DNA from: Lentisphaerae bacterium ADurb.Bin082
GTDB taxonomy: Bacteria; Verrucomicrobiota; Lentisphaeria; Oligosphaerales; Oligosphaeraceae
Direction of reading: 5' to 3'
Assembly: GCA_002070945.1 (NCBI GenBank)
Contig: MWEG01000111.1
Location: forward strand, 62,001-126,000
DNA: 64,000 nucleotides
Shown here: piece by piece, positions 18,073-26,787 of the stretch
Numbering within the stretch: the first letter of the stretch is position 1
Layout of the letters: each line of letters opens with the position of its first letter
Position numbers and translations under genes: made by a program
The notes under the pieces: generated by a model
The model's database searches: none
What the model saw: only the letters and a program-made list of their open reading frames with translations
What the model was told of the DNA's origin: nothing

Positions 18073-19157
18073 AATGTGCACTCCCACAAATAGCCAGCGC
18101 GCTTCTCAGTATCGGTTTCTCCTGCATAGATGGCCTGGTCGCTGATGCAGAGGTCATGGCCAATGTAGAGCTGGTCCTCGCCATCCTGGATCAGGCCGAA
18201 ATCCTCAAAGTTGCGCCGCTGGCGGTCGTACGCAAAAAGGTGACAGCGGCCATAGAACCCTGCAATTCCGTAGAGCCGCTTGTCCGGCCCGATGGCCAGG
18301 GCTGGCAGACGGCGCTCGGGCGTCGGTCGGCCCAAATATTCAACCTTGGCGCTGGATGGTTCAATGCGGACCAGGTCGCCGGTCGTGCAGCCGACGTACA
18401 GAAAGCCGTCCCCGCCATTGAGCATCATGTCAATCGGCCCAGCTCCTGGATACATCAAATCAGCGCCCTGCCCCTCGATCAACGAGTGGTGATAATAGAC
18501 GACCCGGTCGGCGTCCGGGTCGTACTTGAACAGGTTGTGGGTGCGCGCATTCCAGGTTGACCAGACGCAGCCCGCATCGTCAAGAGCCATGATATGCGGA
18601 GCGCTGCCCATGTACTGCCGGAACCGTACCTCGCGGCGCTTCAAGTCAAAGACGAAAAACTCAAAAACTGGGTAGGTGACACCGTAGACCAGGCCACGCT
18701 CCTCGTCAAGAGTAATCGTCTGGATGTAGTCCTGCGGCACTGGGATGCCGAGGAAGTCATAGACCTGGCGTTCGAAGTCATAATGGAAGATGCGTCCGCC
18801 GGCCCCTTCCTGGCGCTGATCTTCACGATGCAAGCAAGCCGTGGCGCCGTAGACATTGCCGTTGCCATCATAAACCAGAGAACGATGGATTTTGATTTCA
18901 AACCGCTCTGCCAGGGGCTGAAAGCCAAGATTGTGGAAAGTCCCGCTGGCCGGGTCGAATTCATACATCAGGTCGTTGTTGAACGCCGTCAGGCCGCATG
19001 TCACGCGCCGACGCTTCGGGTGCCAGAGCAGACTGGTGAAGGAAACCAGGTTATCCCGCCAGTCGGCATTGCTGGTGAAGTCGCGATAGCCCATAGTCCG
19101 CAAGGGACGATCAACCGGATGCTCCAAACGCCGCAAAAGGTGCTTTTTGATACGCAT
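18069..19157 (-). CDS. Beta-propeller protein of unknown function
   Basis: 362 residues made of repeated four-stranded blade-like units with regularly spaced YD, FDP and GxVYG motifs (for example DEERGLVYGVTYPVFEFFVFDL), typical of a six- or seven-bladed propeller of SMP-30/WD-like type. There is no export signal. It is the first gene of a two-gene unit; its stop overlaps the start of the TIM-barrel gene by four bases. It may act as a lyase or a sugar-binding partner; neither is shown by the sequence. Confidence 0.65.
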   Translation of the reverse strand: MRIKKHLLRRLEHPVDRPLRTMGYRDFTSNADWRDNLVSFTSLLWHPKRRRVTCGLTAFNNDLMYEFDPASGTFHNLGFQPLAERFEIKIHRSLVYDGNGNVYGATACLHREDQRQEGAGGRIFHYDFERQVYDFLGIPVPQDYIQTITLDEERGLVYGVTYPVFEFFVFDLKRREVRFRQYMGSAPHIMALDDAGCVWSTWNARTHNLFKYDPDADRVVYYHHSLIEGQGADLMYPGAGPIDMMLNGGDGFLYVGCTTGDLVRIEPSSAKVEYLGRPTPERRLPALAIGPDKRLYGIAGFYGRCHLFAYDRQRRNFEDFGLIQDGEDQLYIGHDLCISDQAIYAGETDTEKRAGYLWECTL

Positions 19158-19335
19158 GACAGACCTGACTAATTAAGGGTGGAATATGACTTGTTGCCGG
19201 ATAACTATTTTTTCACGAAAACAATGTTGCTGGCGGCTATGAGCCGATAGCGTCTTGCGTTTTTGCAAGGGCGGGAAACCGATGTTCTTATCTCCGCAGA
19301 TAGTAATATTTCGTATGTCTGTGCCCCAGCTGGTG

Positions 19336-22300
19336 TCACTGCTTTTGCTGGAGGGCTGGTGATGGCCCTTGCTCCAGCTGATAATTTTCACGATAGTCTT
19401 GCGATTGGCCGGGGGCGATGGTGACGGGCAGATAAATCCACTCTTGGGTGGAGGTCGTCCGACCGCTGTAGAGATAAAACGCCGCGAGGCCCTGCGGGTC
19501 TGGCGTCAGGCCGACATGGAGGTTGTTGCCGGTGAAGTCGATATAGGCGGCACCCGGCAGGGTTCTGACAGCGGCCAGGTTGCGACGGTTGCCGATGTCT
19601 TCTGGTTTGGCGGCGCTGCTCAGCACGAAGATATGGTCCAGCGTGCGGTCAGCGAGCTGGAAGCCGGTGTCGGTCGGGAACCGGAAGTCGCCGTCCAGGA
19701 GGGTGTTGGCGAGATTGCCGGGATTGAGGACGTTTCTGGTCCAGAAGGCGATGTGCAGCGGTTCCTGGCCGGTGTTGGTGAGCTTGTAGTCAATGCGGAA
19801 AAATGTGCCTTCCGCCGGGACTGTGAAGGTCTTGTCGAGTTGGAGGGGAACAGCGTCGAAGATTCTGCGGATGGTTACGACGGCGGTTTGCTCGCGCAGG
19901 GTGCTTTCCAGCACTTGGCAGGGGAGTTTGGCGGAGGCGTCGGAGCGGGCGGCCTTGGGCGTCCAGAGGCGACTTTCAGCGATGATTTGGCTGCGGCTGT
20001 AGTCAGGGCAGAGGCGGATGTCGCCGGCTTGCCAGTCAAGGATGCCGCCGCCGTGTTCGGCGTCAATGATCAGCTTCTGGTTCGGGGTGATCATAGCCAG
20101 TTCGAGGATGCCGTCGCTGTCATGGTCAGTGAAGGCCAGTTCGAGGTCGCCGCCTTTTTGGGGCTTGAAGGCGCTCTGCTTTGGGCCGCCGGTGAAGGCT
20201 TTGGCATCGCGTTGGAAAGCTGCTTTGATGTCCTCTTGGCTGGGCGCTGGGGTGAAGCCGGTTGTATTATCGGCGTCATTGGTGACTTCGAGCAGGCGGG
20301 CGTCGCGTGGCGGCACTGGGACGAGCAGGGTAGTGGCGCCGGCTGGGACAGCATAGACGGTTTTGGTGATTGTGTCGCGGATGATTGCTTTGGCCCAGGT
20401 CGGGTCGAGGGCGATTTCGACGTAGGCGGTTAGTTCTGTGTGATGGTTGAGCAGTGAGATCAGCCGGTTTTGGCCGAGTTCGCGGGTGTTGTGTCGGAAG
20501 AATTGCTCCCAGCGCGGATAGTTGAGGGTCATCTCCTTGCCGCCGGCCTGGGTGGTGACAGTGCGGAAGGGCAGGACGGTCACGGTCGGGCCGGGGATGA
20601 GTTTGCCGTCGAGGCAATAGTCTTCCACGGCGGCGATTTCCGCCATGACCCGGTCGGCTGCTAGGTAGAACATGCCGTCAAGGCGTTCGCCGGGATAGAT
20701 GGCCACGCCAGGGCAGCCGGTGACAGCGGCGTTCAGGCACATCATGCGGAAGCGCGGCGGAGTTAGGACTTCGTCTTTGGTCAGGTACGACCCAGCGCCG
20801 TCAACAGCGACCATCGGATAGTACGGCTTGGTCAGCGTGTCCAGGCCGATGCGCATCATGTCAAACGCTGTGGCGTCCAAGATGTGATAGTAGCTGGCCA
20901 GGTGCATGTCCTGGTATTTTTCATTGAGCAGAGCGTCTTTAGCAATGGCATAGAAGCGGTTTTTGTAGTCGGGTTTGGTGTAGTCGACGACGTAGTTGTA
21001 GTCGCCGATGAGCAGGAAAGGGAAATGCTTTCTGGCCACATCATAGACCATTTTGACTTTTCCCATGGCATTGTCAACGCGGAAATCGCGCCATTGTTCA
21101 GCGTATTGTTGCTTGATGGCGGCAGCGTCTGGCACCTGTTCAAGTCCGATTCGGCGTGAAAAGTTGGTTCGGCAGCGGTCGCAGAAGCACCAGTCCATGG
21201 GAGCCCAGTCTTCGCTGTCCATGACAAGCACGTCACCTGGTTGCGGATTGCGGCGCTGGATGCCTTCCAGGATCAAGGCGTCGCGTCTTTCGGTGAAGGT
21301 CGGGTCATTGATCATGTATTCTGGGCACAGGCGTTCGATTTCCTTGCCAGTGACATCAATGACGCAGACGTTTTTTTCGTCTTTGGGGATGTATCTGTCC
21401 GAGAGGGAGCCTGCCATCATGAAATGCCAGCCGCGCTTGGCGAGCATGGCGCAGATTTCTTGATTGCGTGGATTGTCGCCATAGCGGATACACCAGTTGT
21501 AGCCGGCCTCTTCAATGCAGCGGAGCGACGCGAGCAGCACATCGTCGCGGCTGAAGGCGAGGTCTTCATAGTTCCAGCGGAAGAACTTAAAGCGTTTTGG
21601 GTTTGGGGTTTTTGGCATTGGCGGCAGGATGTTGAGCAGGAATGATTCCTCCACATCGGCCTGGCCGTCGTTTTCCAGGTGCCAGAAGACTAGGTGTCCA
21701 TTTTTGACAGCGTCAGGCGTTTCCGGCATCAGGCCCAGGACGACGCGGCGTTGGTAAGCGAATCTGTCTGGCCGGGCCAAGCGCATTCCTGTTGGGTTTT
21801 CGATTCGCCAGCGGCGGTACTCGCCTTCAGGTCGGGTCAGTGGCTGGCTGGTAAAGGGTTCTGCGCGCCATTGGGAGGGATGGCTTGCGAAAGCGTCAGC
21901 CAGGCGGACGTTTGCTGGCAAGTCAATGAGCAGGGCTGGCTTGACCAGGCGTGAGCCTTTACCCTTGAAATGGAAGGTCAACTTGGTTGGGCTGTCGGCA
22001 AAGGTGTTGAATTGCGGCGGCCCTTCCAGTTGTTCTGGCGAGGTGCAGACCGGGAACACTTTTGCTTCGATCATGCGTTCGCGGAGCCGAAGTGCGTTAG
22101 CATCATCCGTCCCTGGCAGGATGACGGCGCTGGCGAACCAGGCTGTGCCGGCGCCAGTGTTCAGCAGCAGGACATGTGCTCGGCTGGCTGTTGGCGGGAG
22201 GACGAATGTGCTGTCGAGCGTGAACCAGTTTTCTTTGGCGACACCGGGCGCCAGGATTTCGCCGAGGCTTTTGCCGCCGGCGTCCAGACATTCCAGGCCG

Positions 22301-23169
22301 ATGACAGCTTCGCCAGCGCCGGCAGTTTTTGCTTCTACCAGCAGTCGGACGATTTTTTGTTTGGCGTGGGCTTCTGGCAGCGGCACGGTCAGCCCTGACT
22401 TAGCGGCGCCAGCAGACCATTGCTGGCGGACGGCAGTGCGGTCGTCAAGGGTTTCGATGCTGACTGCGGAGACGTTTTCATTGCCGTCGTATTTCTTTTC
22501 CAGCCAGACGCCCGGCAGTCCAGTGCGGGGATTGACCTCGCCGGTGAAGTCGATCCGGGCAGACGCATTCTGGTCGGCGTCTGTCTCTAACATCAGAAAT
22601 TGCACCTCGTCAATCCACAGAGTGCCGGTTCCGCTCAGCCGGAAGGAGAACGTGATAGCGGTGGTGCCTGGATTGAACTCCAGGTCATGGGTGACTGTCT
22701 TCCAGTCAAAGGTACCGCGATGATTGCCGGTGTTCACCCATTGGGCGCGGGCTTTGTCCTGGTTGGTGGTCTTGATGACCAGATGGGCGACGCCACCAGT
22801 TACCTCGTGAGCATAAAAGCGACAGGAGATTCTGCCTTTGACTGGAGTCGCCAGCGGCTCGGCGAGCTTGATGGTCTGGGTGAGGGTGGCGGAGGTTGAG
22901 CCAGCCCGGGTGATGTCGAATTTGACTGACTTGACGCCGCTGGCCGCCAAATGGTCGTCCAGAGATATGGCGCCTTGAGCTGCGGCAGGCAGGTTGCGGT
23001 TCCAGCCTCGCGCAAAGCCGGTTTTACTGTCGACTCCTTCAAAGTCAGGATTGACAAGAGCAATGTCAGCGGCAGTTAGAACATGGCCGGCAATTGCCGC
23101 AGACAGTAGGCATAATGTCAGTAAGGATTGGCCAAACGGGCAAAATCGGGAGGAAAGGAAGCATTGCAA
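19336..23169 (-). CDS. Very large exported carbohydrate-active-type protein
   Basis: 1277 residues with a signal peptide (about 1-33, LLTLCLLSAAIAGHVLTA). Residues about 35-200 and 205-360 resemble two consecutive jelly-roll carbohydrate-binding domains (NPDFEGVDSKTGFARGW; LWIDEVQFL). A TIM-barrel-like region follows (about 540-860), with GDVLVMDSEDWAPMDWCFC carrying acidic residues where retaining hydrolases place theirs, and a Cys pair CFCDRC. The C-terminus is beta-rich. AGGAG lies about ten bases before the start. I do not recognise a named family. It is monocistronic and divergent from the gene at 23636. Confidence 0.7.
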   Translation of the reverse strand: MQCFLSSRFCPFGQSLLTLCLLSAAIAGHVLTAADIALVNPDFEGVDSKTGFARGWNRNLPAAAQGAISLDDHLAASGVKSVKFDITRAGSTSATLTQTIKLAEPLATPVKGRISCRFYAHEVTGGVAHLVIKTTNQDKARAQWVNTGNHRGTFDWKTVTHDLEFNPGTTAITFSFRLSGTGTLWIDEVQFLMLETDADQNASARIDFTGEVNPRTGLPGVWLEKKYDGNENVSAVSIETLDDRTAVRQQWSAGAAKSGLTVPLPEAHAKQKIVRLLVEAKTAGAGEAVIGLECLDAGGKSLGEILAPGVAKENWFTLDSTFVLPPTASRAHVLLLNTGAGTAWFASAVILPGTDDANALRLRERMIEAKVFPVCTSPEQLEGPPQFNTFADSPTKLTFHFKGKGSRLVKPALLIDLPANVRLADAFASHPSQWRAEPFTSQPLTRPEGEYRRWRIENPTGMRLARPDRFAYQRRVVLGLMPETPDAVKNGHLVFWHLENDGQADVEESFLLNILPPMPKTPNPKRFKFFRWNYEDLAFSRDDVLLASLRCIEEAGYNWCIRYGDNPRNQEICAMLAKRGWHFMMAGSLSDRYIPKDEKNVCVIDVTGKEIERLCPEYMINDPTFTERRDALILEGIQRRNPQPGDVLVMDSEDWAPMDWCFCDRCRTNFSRRIGLEQVPDAAAIKQQYAEQWRDFRVDNAMGKVKMVYDVARKHFPFLLIGDYNYVVDYTKPDYKNRFYAIAKDALLNEKYQDMHLASYYHILDATAFDMMRIGLDTLTKPYYPMVAVDGAGSYLTKDEVLTPPRFRMMCLNAAVTGCPGVAIYPGERLDGMFYLAADRVMAEIAAVEDYCLDGKLIPGPTVTVLPFRTVTTQAGGKEMTLNYPRWEQFFRHNTRELGQNRLISLLNHHTELTAYVEIALDPTWAKAIIRDTITKTVYAVPAGATTLLVPVPPRDARLLEVTNDADNTTGFTPAPSQEDIKAAFQRDAKAFTGGPKQSAFKPQKGGDLELAFTDHDSDGILELAMITPNQKLIIDAEHGGGILDWQAGDIRLCPDYSRSQIIAESRLWTPKAARSDASAKLPCQVLESTLREQTAVVTIRRIFDAVPLQLDKTFTVPAEGTFFRIDYKLTNTGQEPLHIAFWTRNVLNPGNLANTLLDGDFRFPTDTGFQLADRTLDHIFVLSSAAKPEDIGNRRNLAAVRTLPGAAYIDFTGNNLHVGLTPDPQGLAAFYLYSGRTTSTQEWIYLPVTIAPGQSQDYRENYQLEQGPSPALQQKQ

Positions 23170-23635
23170 GGGTTTTCTCCTGAAAGTGAAGGTGAAGTTA
23201 CTTGAGAATAACGAGTTTTCTATAAAATGGACACAACGATATTAAAACACAAAATCGATTATCCCTGAACGCATCTACTGTTATTACTTCCATGCAAATC
23301 AATTGCCCCCAAATATCGTCCATCATTGATGAATGGATGTTCCGATTTTTTAACATAAGTTACATTTTAAAATCCTTTTGTCAAATTGCAATTGTAATTA
23401 TTGTTAATGTGTGAAGTTTTGTGGTAATGTGTACGGGGGTAGTCCACCCTATGCGAAAGGCGGAAATTGTCCGGGCGGGAAATAATTTTGTTGGGGTGTC
23501 ATTTGACATTGCTGGCTTGTCCATGACATTGAACAGAGAGTTTTTGCCGACGCCGCGCTTCCCTCGTCAGTCACTTTATGCAGAGGCGAAGTCGGCGTGT
23601 GTATCCTCAACCACGCTTAAAGGAGTAATGACACC
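23170..23635. other. Divergent AT-rich regulatory region
   Basis: 466 bases between two divergent carbohydrate-related genes; far more AT-rich than its surroundings (especially 23340-23410). A reverse-strand TTGACA (23379-23384) with TAACTT 16 bases away could be a promoter for the minus gene. A motif matching the ends of the window's MITE-like elements lies at 23403-23430. No gene is supported here. Confidence 0.5.
23403..23430 (+). repeat. Solo copy of the MITE end motif or a regulatory site
   Basis: GTTAATGTGTGAAGTTTTG then TGGTAATG closely matches the ends at 15697 (including its following GGTAATGTG) and at 62426. No second end or core is found nearby. It could be a relic end or a protein-binding site shared by several promoters. 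Confidence 0.5.
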
Positions 23636-24649
23636 ATGCCTCTCAGCCCATCCATGAAAGCTAAAGTCGCTGCCGCCCTGGAAGATTTCAAGTCCTTCAA
23701 AACTGCCTTGCGTGCCCGTTGCCCCTACGTATCCTGCGAAACTGCCGACCCTGATGCCGACCTCGGCGGCCAGTGCCCCCCTAAGCCGGAGGCGATTCGC
23801 TGGGCCCGCGAACTAAAGCCGGCCAGCGACAAGCTTGACGTGGTCCTGGGAGAAGCCGTCGCCGAATTGACTGCTGGCCTGCCTGCGCCACCGCCAATCA
23901 GCCGGGATAAACTCTGGCTCTGGGGCGGCCCGACGCCCTATTGGTGCGGCTCGACTGACGAGGACACACTGGTCACTGGCGCTGACTACTTCAACGCCAA
24001 AAACGTAGTCTATGTCTATGGCCCGGTCAATGAAAAAATGCTGGCCAAATTGAAAAAGTACGACAAAGTGCTCTGCCAAGTCACCAGCAACTGCCGCTCA
24101 CCTGGCGCACAGGTGGAAAGCGACGCGGAATGCGCGGAAAAAACCAGCCGGCTCGCCTTGCAGTTCCCCAACCTCGTTGGCGGCCTGATGGATGATTCCA
24201 TGCAGCACAGCCAGAAGTATTCCTACGCTACTCCTGGCGACCGCTTCCGGGATGTCAACGCCGCGCTCAAAAAGCATAAGAAAGACATGATTCTGGCTGG
24301 CGTCATCTACGTGCATGAGTTCGAACAATACGACTTCTCCGGCGTGCTGCCGCATTTTGACGTCGTCAACCTGTGGTTCTGGTTTAAGCACGAGCTGCTT
24401 GAACTTGACGACAAGATAGCGCAATGCCGCAAGCTGTTCCCAGGCAAAAAGATTCTGCTTGGCTGCTTCATTCATGACTATGGCCTGACCGACCTGGGCA
24501 ATGCGCCGGTGCTGCTCAACTATCAGCTGAGCCGAGCAGCCCAGCATTTGCAGGATGGCGTCATCGACGGCGTGGTCATCCTCGGCGACCGTGAAATCCG
24601 CAAGTGGCCGGCCAGCACCGCCGCTGTCAAGGACTTCCTCGACCGCTGA
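23636..24649 (+). CDS. Cytoplasmic barrel-like protein of unknown function
   Basis: 337 residues, no signal peptide, start at 23636 supported by AAAGGAG. The second half alternates strands and helices as in a TIM barrel: NVVYVYGP, NLVGGLMDDSMQ, MILAGVIYVHEF, FDVVNLWFWF, KILLGCFIHDYG. Acidic residues at strand ends (DD at about 185) could be catalytic. Proteins of this type are found among carbohydrate loci of Lentisphaerota, but I cannot name a family. It is followed after 139 bases, including a hairpin, by a GHL6-type hydrolase on the same strand, so the two are probably one operon. Confidence 0.65.
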   Translation: MPLSPSMKAKVAAALEDFKSFKTALRARCPYVSCETADPDADLGGQCPPKPEAIRWARELKPASDKLDVVLGEAVAELTAGLPAPPPISRDKLWLWGGPTPYWCGSTDEDTLVTGADYFNAKNVVYVYGPVNEKMLAKLKKYDKVLCQVTSNCRSPGAQVESDAECAEKTSRLALQFPNLVGGLMDDSMQHSQKYSYATPGDRFRDVNAALKKHKKDMILAGVIYVHEFEQYDFSGVLPHFDVVNLWFWFKHELLELDDKIAQCRKLFPGKKILLGCFIHDYGLTDLGNAPVLLNYQLSRAAQHLQDGVIDGVVILGDREIRKWPASTAAVKDFLDR

Positions 24650-24674
24650 AAACACGCACCATGTCCGCAATAAA

Positions 24675-24715
24675 GGCTGCTGGCATGGACTGTCCTTCAG
24701 CTCAAGCCAGCAGCC
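24675..24715 (+). other. Intercistronic stem-loop
   Basis: A perfect 10-bp stem, GGCTGCTGGC (24675-24684) with GCCAGCAGCC (24706-24715), and a 21-base loop containing an inner GGAC/GTCC. It has no T-run, so it is more likely an mRNA stability or attenuation structure between two co-directional genes than a terminator. Confidence 0.5.
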
Positions 24716-24788
24716 AGCGGGTGCGATCTTTTGTCTATGGTCTACAAAGCTTCCGTTGCCGCAGACGTCATCTCAGGAGGTTCTGCCC

Positions 24789-26753
24789 ATGCCATCACGA
24801 ATCAAATATGCGCTGTTCTATGACTTCCATACCAGCACCATCATCCCTGATGTCGGCAGACGCTTTGACGTCGAAACCTTTACAGACCAGCTGGTTGCCT
24901 GCGGCGTTGACTTTCTCACTTGGCATGCCCGCTGCAACCAGGGCCATGCCTACTACGACACTGCTATCGGCAAACGCCACCCCTCGCTTGACTTTGATCT
25001 GTTCGGCCAGCTGGTGGCCTCCTGCCATCGCAAGGGCATCAAAATCAGCGCCTATTTCAATGGCGGCCTGACTGACCAAGAACTCCTGGAGCACCGTGAC
25101 TGGATGCGGATCGCCCCGGATGGCCGCACCCTGGCTCTACCGGAACACCACCCCACCCCGGCTGTCCGCGCTGTCTGTTACAATTCACCTTTCCGCGACC
25201 ATCTCAAGGCCATGGCTCGCGAGGTCGCAGCCAAGTATGCTGTGGACGGCTTCTTCTTTGACTGCATGATGGACTCCCTCACCTGCGTCTGCCCGACCTG
25301 CGTCACGCTGATGAAAGAACGCGGCATCAACTTCCGCGACCCGGCGCAGCTGACGCAATTCACCCGCGCCTCGCTCTTGCAGCTGGCCCGCGAACTGTTC
25401 GCGGAAGTCCGTGCCATCAATCCCGATGCCCTGTTCTTCCTCAACGGCTGCCTGGTCGAAGACATGATCGGCTACAACACCCAGCTGGAATGCGAATGTC
25501 TGCCCACGGCCGCTGCCCTTGGCTACGACTATCTGCCAGTCCACGCCCATTACTTGCGCACCGTCGCCCAGGGCAATCCAGTACTCAACATGACCGGACG
25601 CTTCTATGAATGGGGCGACTTTGGCGGCCTGCGCAAGCCGGAAAGCCTTGAATACGACCTCTTCTATGGCTTGGCGCATGGCATGCGACCGGAATTGAGC
25701 GACCACTTCCACCCCCGCGGCGACTTCAGCCAGCCGGTCTTTGACCTGATCCGACCCCTGTACAATGACCTGCAGCAGTACGACGAATGGTGCGACGACG
25801 CAGTCAACTGCACTGAAGTCGCCATCGTCTTCCCCAAACCTGGTGCGCCCCTGCGCTTTGACAAGCCCCTGCGCGCCGCCGTCCGCATGCTCTCGGAGTT
25901 GAAGGTGCAGTTTGACGTGGTCACCCACGCCGCCCCTTGGGACAAGTACCAGGTGCTGATCTTCCCTGACCACATCAACTTCAACGAGGGAACTACGGAA
26001 CGAGTCCGGCAATGTCTGCGCCGAGGCGCCGCCGTCATCGCCACCGGCGACTCTGGCCTGAACGAGGACGGCAGCGCCTTCGCCTTGCAAGAATGGCCGG
26101 CCGAATACATGTCGCCCAGCCCGCACAACCCGGTCTATTTCCAGCCGGAGGGTGAACTGGCCGCTGGCCTGCCCGAGCTGCCCATGTCCTTCTACGCGGA
26201 CGCCGCCCTGGTCCGCCCTGCCCCTGGCGCTGGCGTCGCCATGCGCATTGTCCGCCCCTATCACAACCGGGAGTGGGATGGCCTGCACGCCAACTACTAT
26301 ACGCCGCCAGACGCTGTGACTGAGGAGCCATTCCTGGCCATCAAAGGCAGGATCGCCTACCTGGCCGGAAAAATCTTCCTTGGCTATTACCGACGTTCGC
26401 CCTACCAGCTGCGCCTGTTGCTCGGCAACCTCCTGCGCCGCTTCCTGCCCCGTCCTCTGCTGCAAACGCCGACCATGCCCAGTTTCGCCCGAGCCGCTGT
26501 CCAGAAAACCCCATCCGGCAGCATCCTGGTGCATCTGCTCGCATACACGCCGGAACTGCGCGGCGAATCCGTCGCCCTGGAAGACCGCGCCACCCTGGCT
26601 GACACCGAAATCCTCCTCCGGCTGGACGGACGGCGACTCACCCGCGTCTATCTCGCGCCGGAGCGGACGCCGCTGCCATTCACGGTCACGGACGACGTTG
26701 CCCGGGTTGTGCTGCCCGTCTGCAACGGCCACGCCATCATCGTCTTCGAATAA
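24789..26753 (+). CDS. GHL6-type glycoside hydrolase with GH42-like trimerisation domain
   Basis: 654 residues, cytoplasmic. The start at 24789 follows CAGGAGG; the frame is open 234 bases further upstream but that part is non-coding. The N-terminal barrel begins YALFYDFHTSTIIPD and contains CGVDFLTWHARCNQGHAYY and DGFFFDCMMD, typical of the hypothetical glycosyl hydrolase 6 group. Residues about 370-480 look like a beta-galactosidase (GH42-type) trimerisation domain (VLIFPDHINFNEG, GAAVIATGD). A beta-rich tail follows. Substrate unknown; a galactosidase or fucosidase-like activity is possible. Confidence 0.75.
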   Translation: MPSRIKYALFYDFHTSTIIPDVGRRFDVETFTDQLVACGVDFLTWHARCNQGHAYYDTAIGKRHPSLDFDLFGQLVASCHRKGIKISAYFNGGLTDQELLEHRDWMRIAPDGRTLALPEHHPTPAVRAVCYNSPFRDHLKAMAREVAAKYAVDGFFFDCMMDSLTCVCPTCVTLMKERGINFRDPAQLTQFTRASLLQLARELFAEVRAINPDALFFLNGCLVEDMIGYNTQLECECLPTAAALGYDYLPVHAHYLRTVAQGNPVLNMTGRFYEWGDFGGLRKPESLEYDLFYGLAHGMRPELSDHFHPRGDFSQPVFDLIRPLYNDLQQYDEWCDDAVNCTEVAIVFPKPGAPLRFDKPLRAAVRMLSELKVQFDVVTHAAPWDKYQVLIFPDHINFNEGTTERVRQCLRRGAAVIATGDSGLNEDGSAFALQEWPAEYMSPSPHNPVYFQPEGELAAGLPELPMSFYADAALVRPAPGAGVAMRIVRPYHNREWDGLHANYYTPPDAVTEEPFLAIKGRIAYLAGKIFLGYYRRSPYQLRLLLGNLLRRFLPRPLLQTPTMPSFARAAVQKTPSGSILVHLLAYTPELRGESVALEDRATLADTEILLRLDGRRLTRVYLAPERTPLPFTVTDDVARVVLPVCNGHAIIVFE

Positions 26754-26787
26754 CTATCAACCTGACAACCAGGTTCGCCCTGCTGCC

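Noticed and set aside
23421-23657. Small open frame overlapping the start of the gene at 23636
   Set aside because: It overlaps the better-supported gene in another frame and begins inside the repeat-like motif; no ribosome binding site.
25185-26732. Antisense open frame of about 515 codons opposite the GHL6-type gene
   Set aside because: Same composition artefact; the sense gene has a clear ribosome binding site and recognisable motifs.
26759-26776. Small AACCTG/CAGGTT hairpin between convergent genes as a bidirectional terminator
   Set aside because: Only six base pairs and no T-run on either side.
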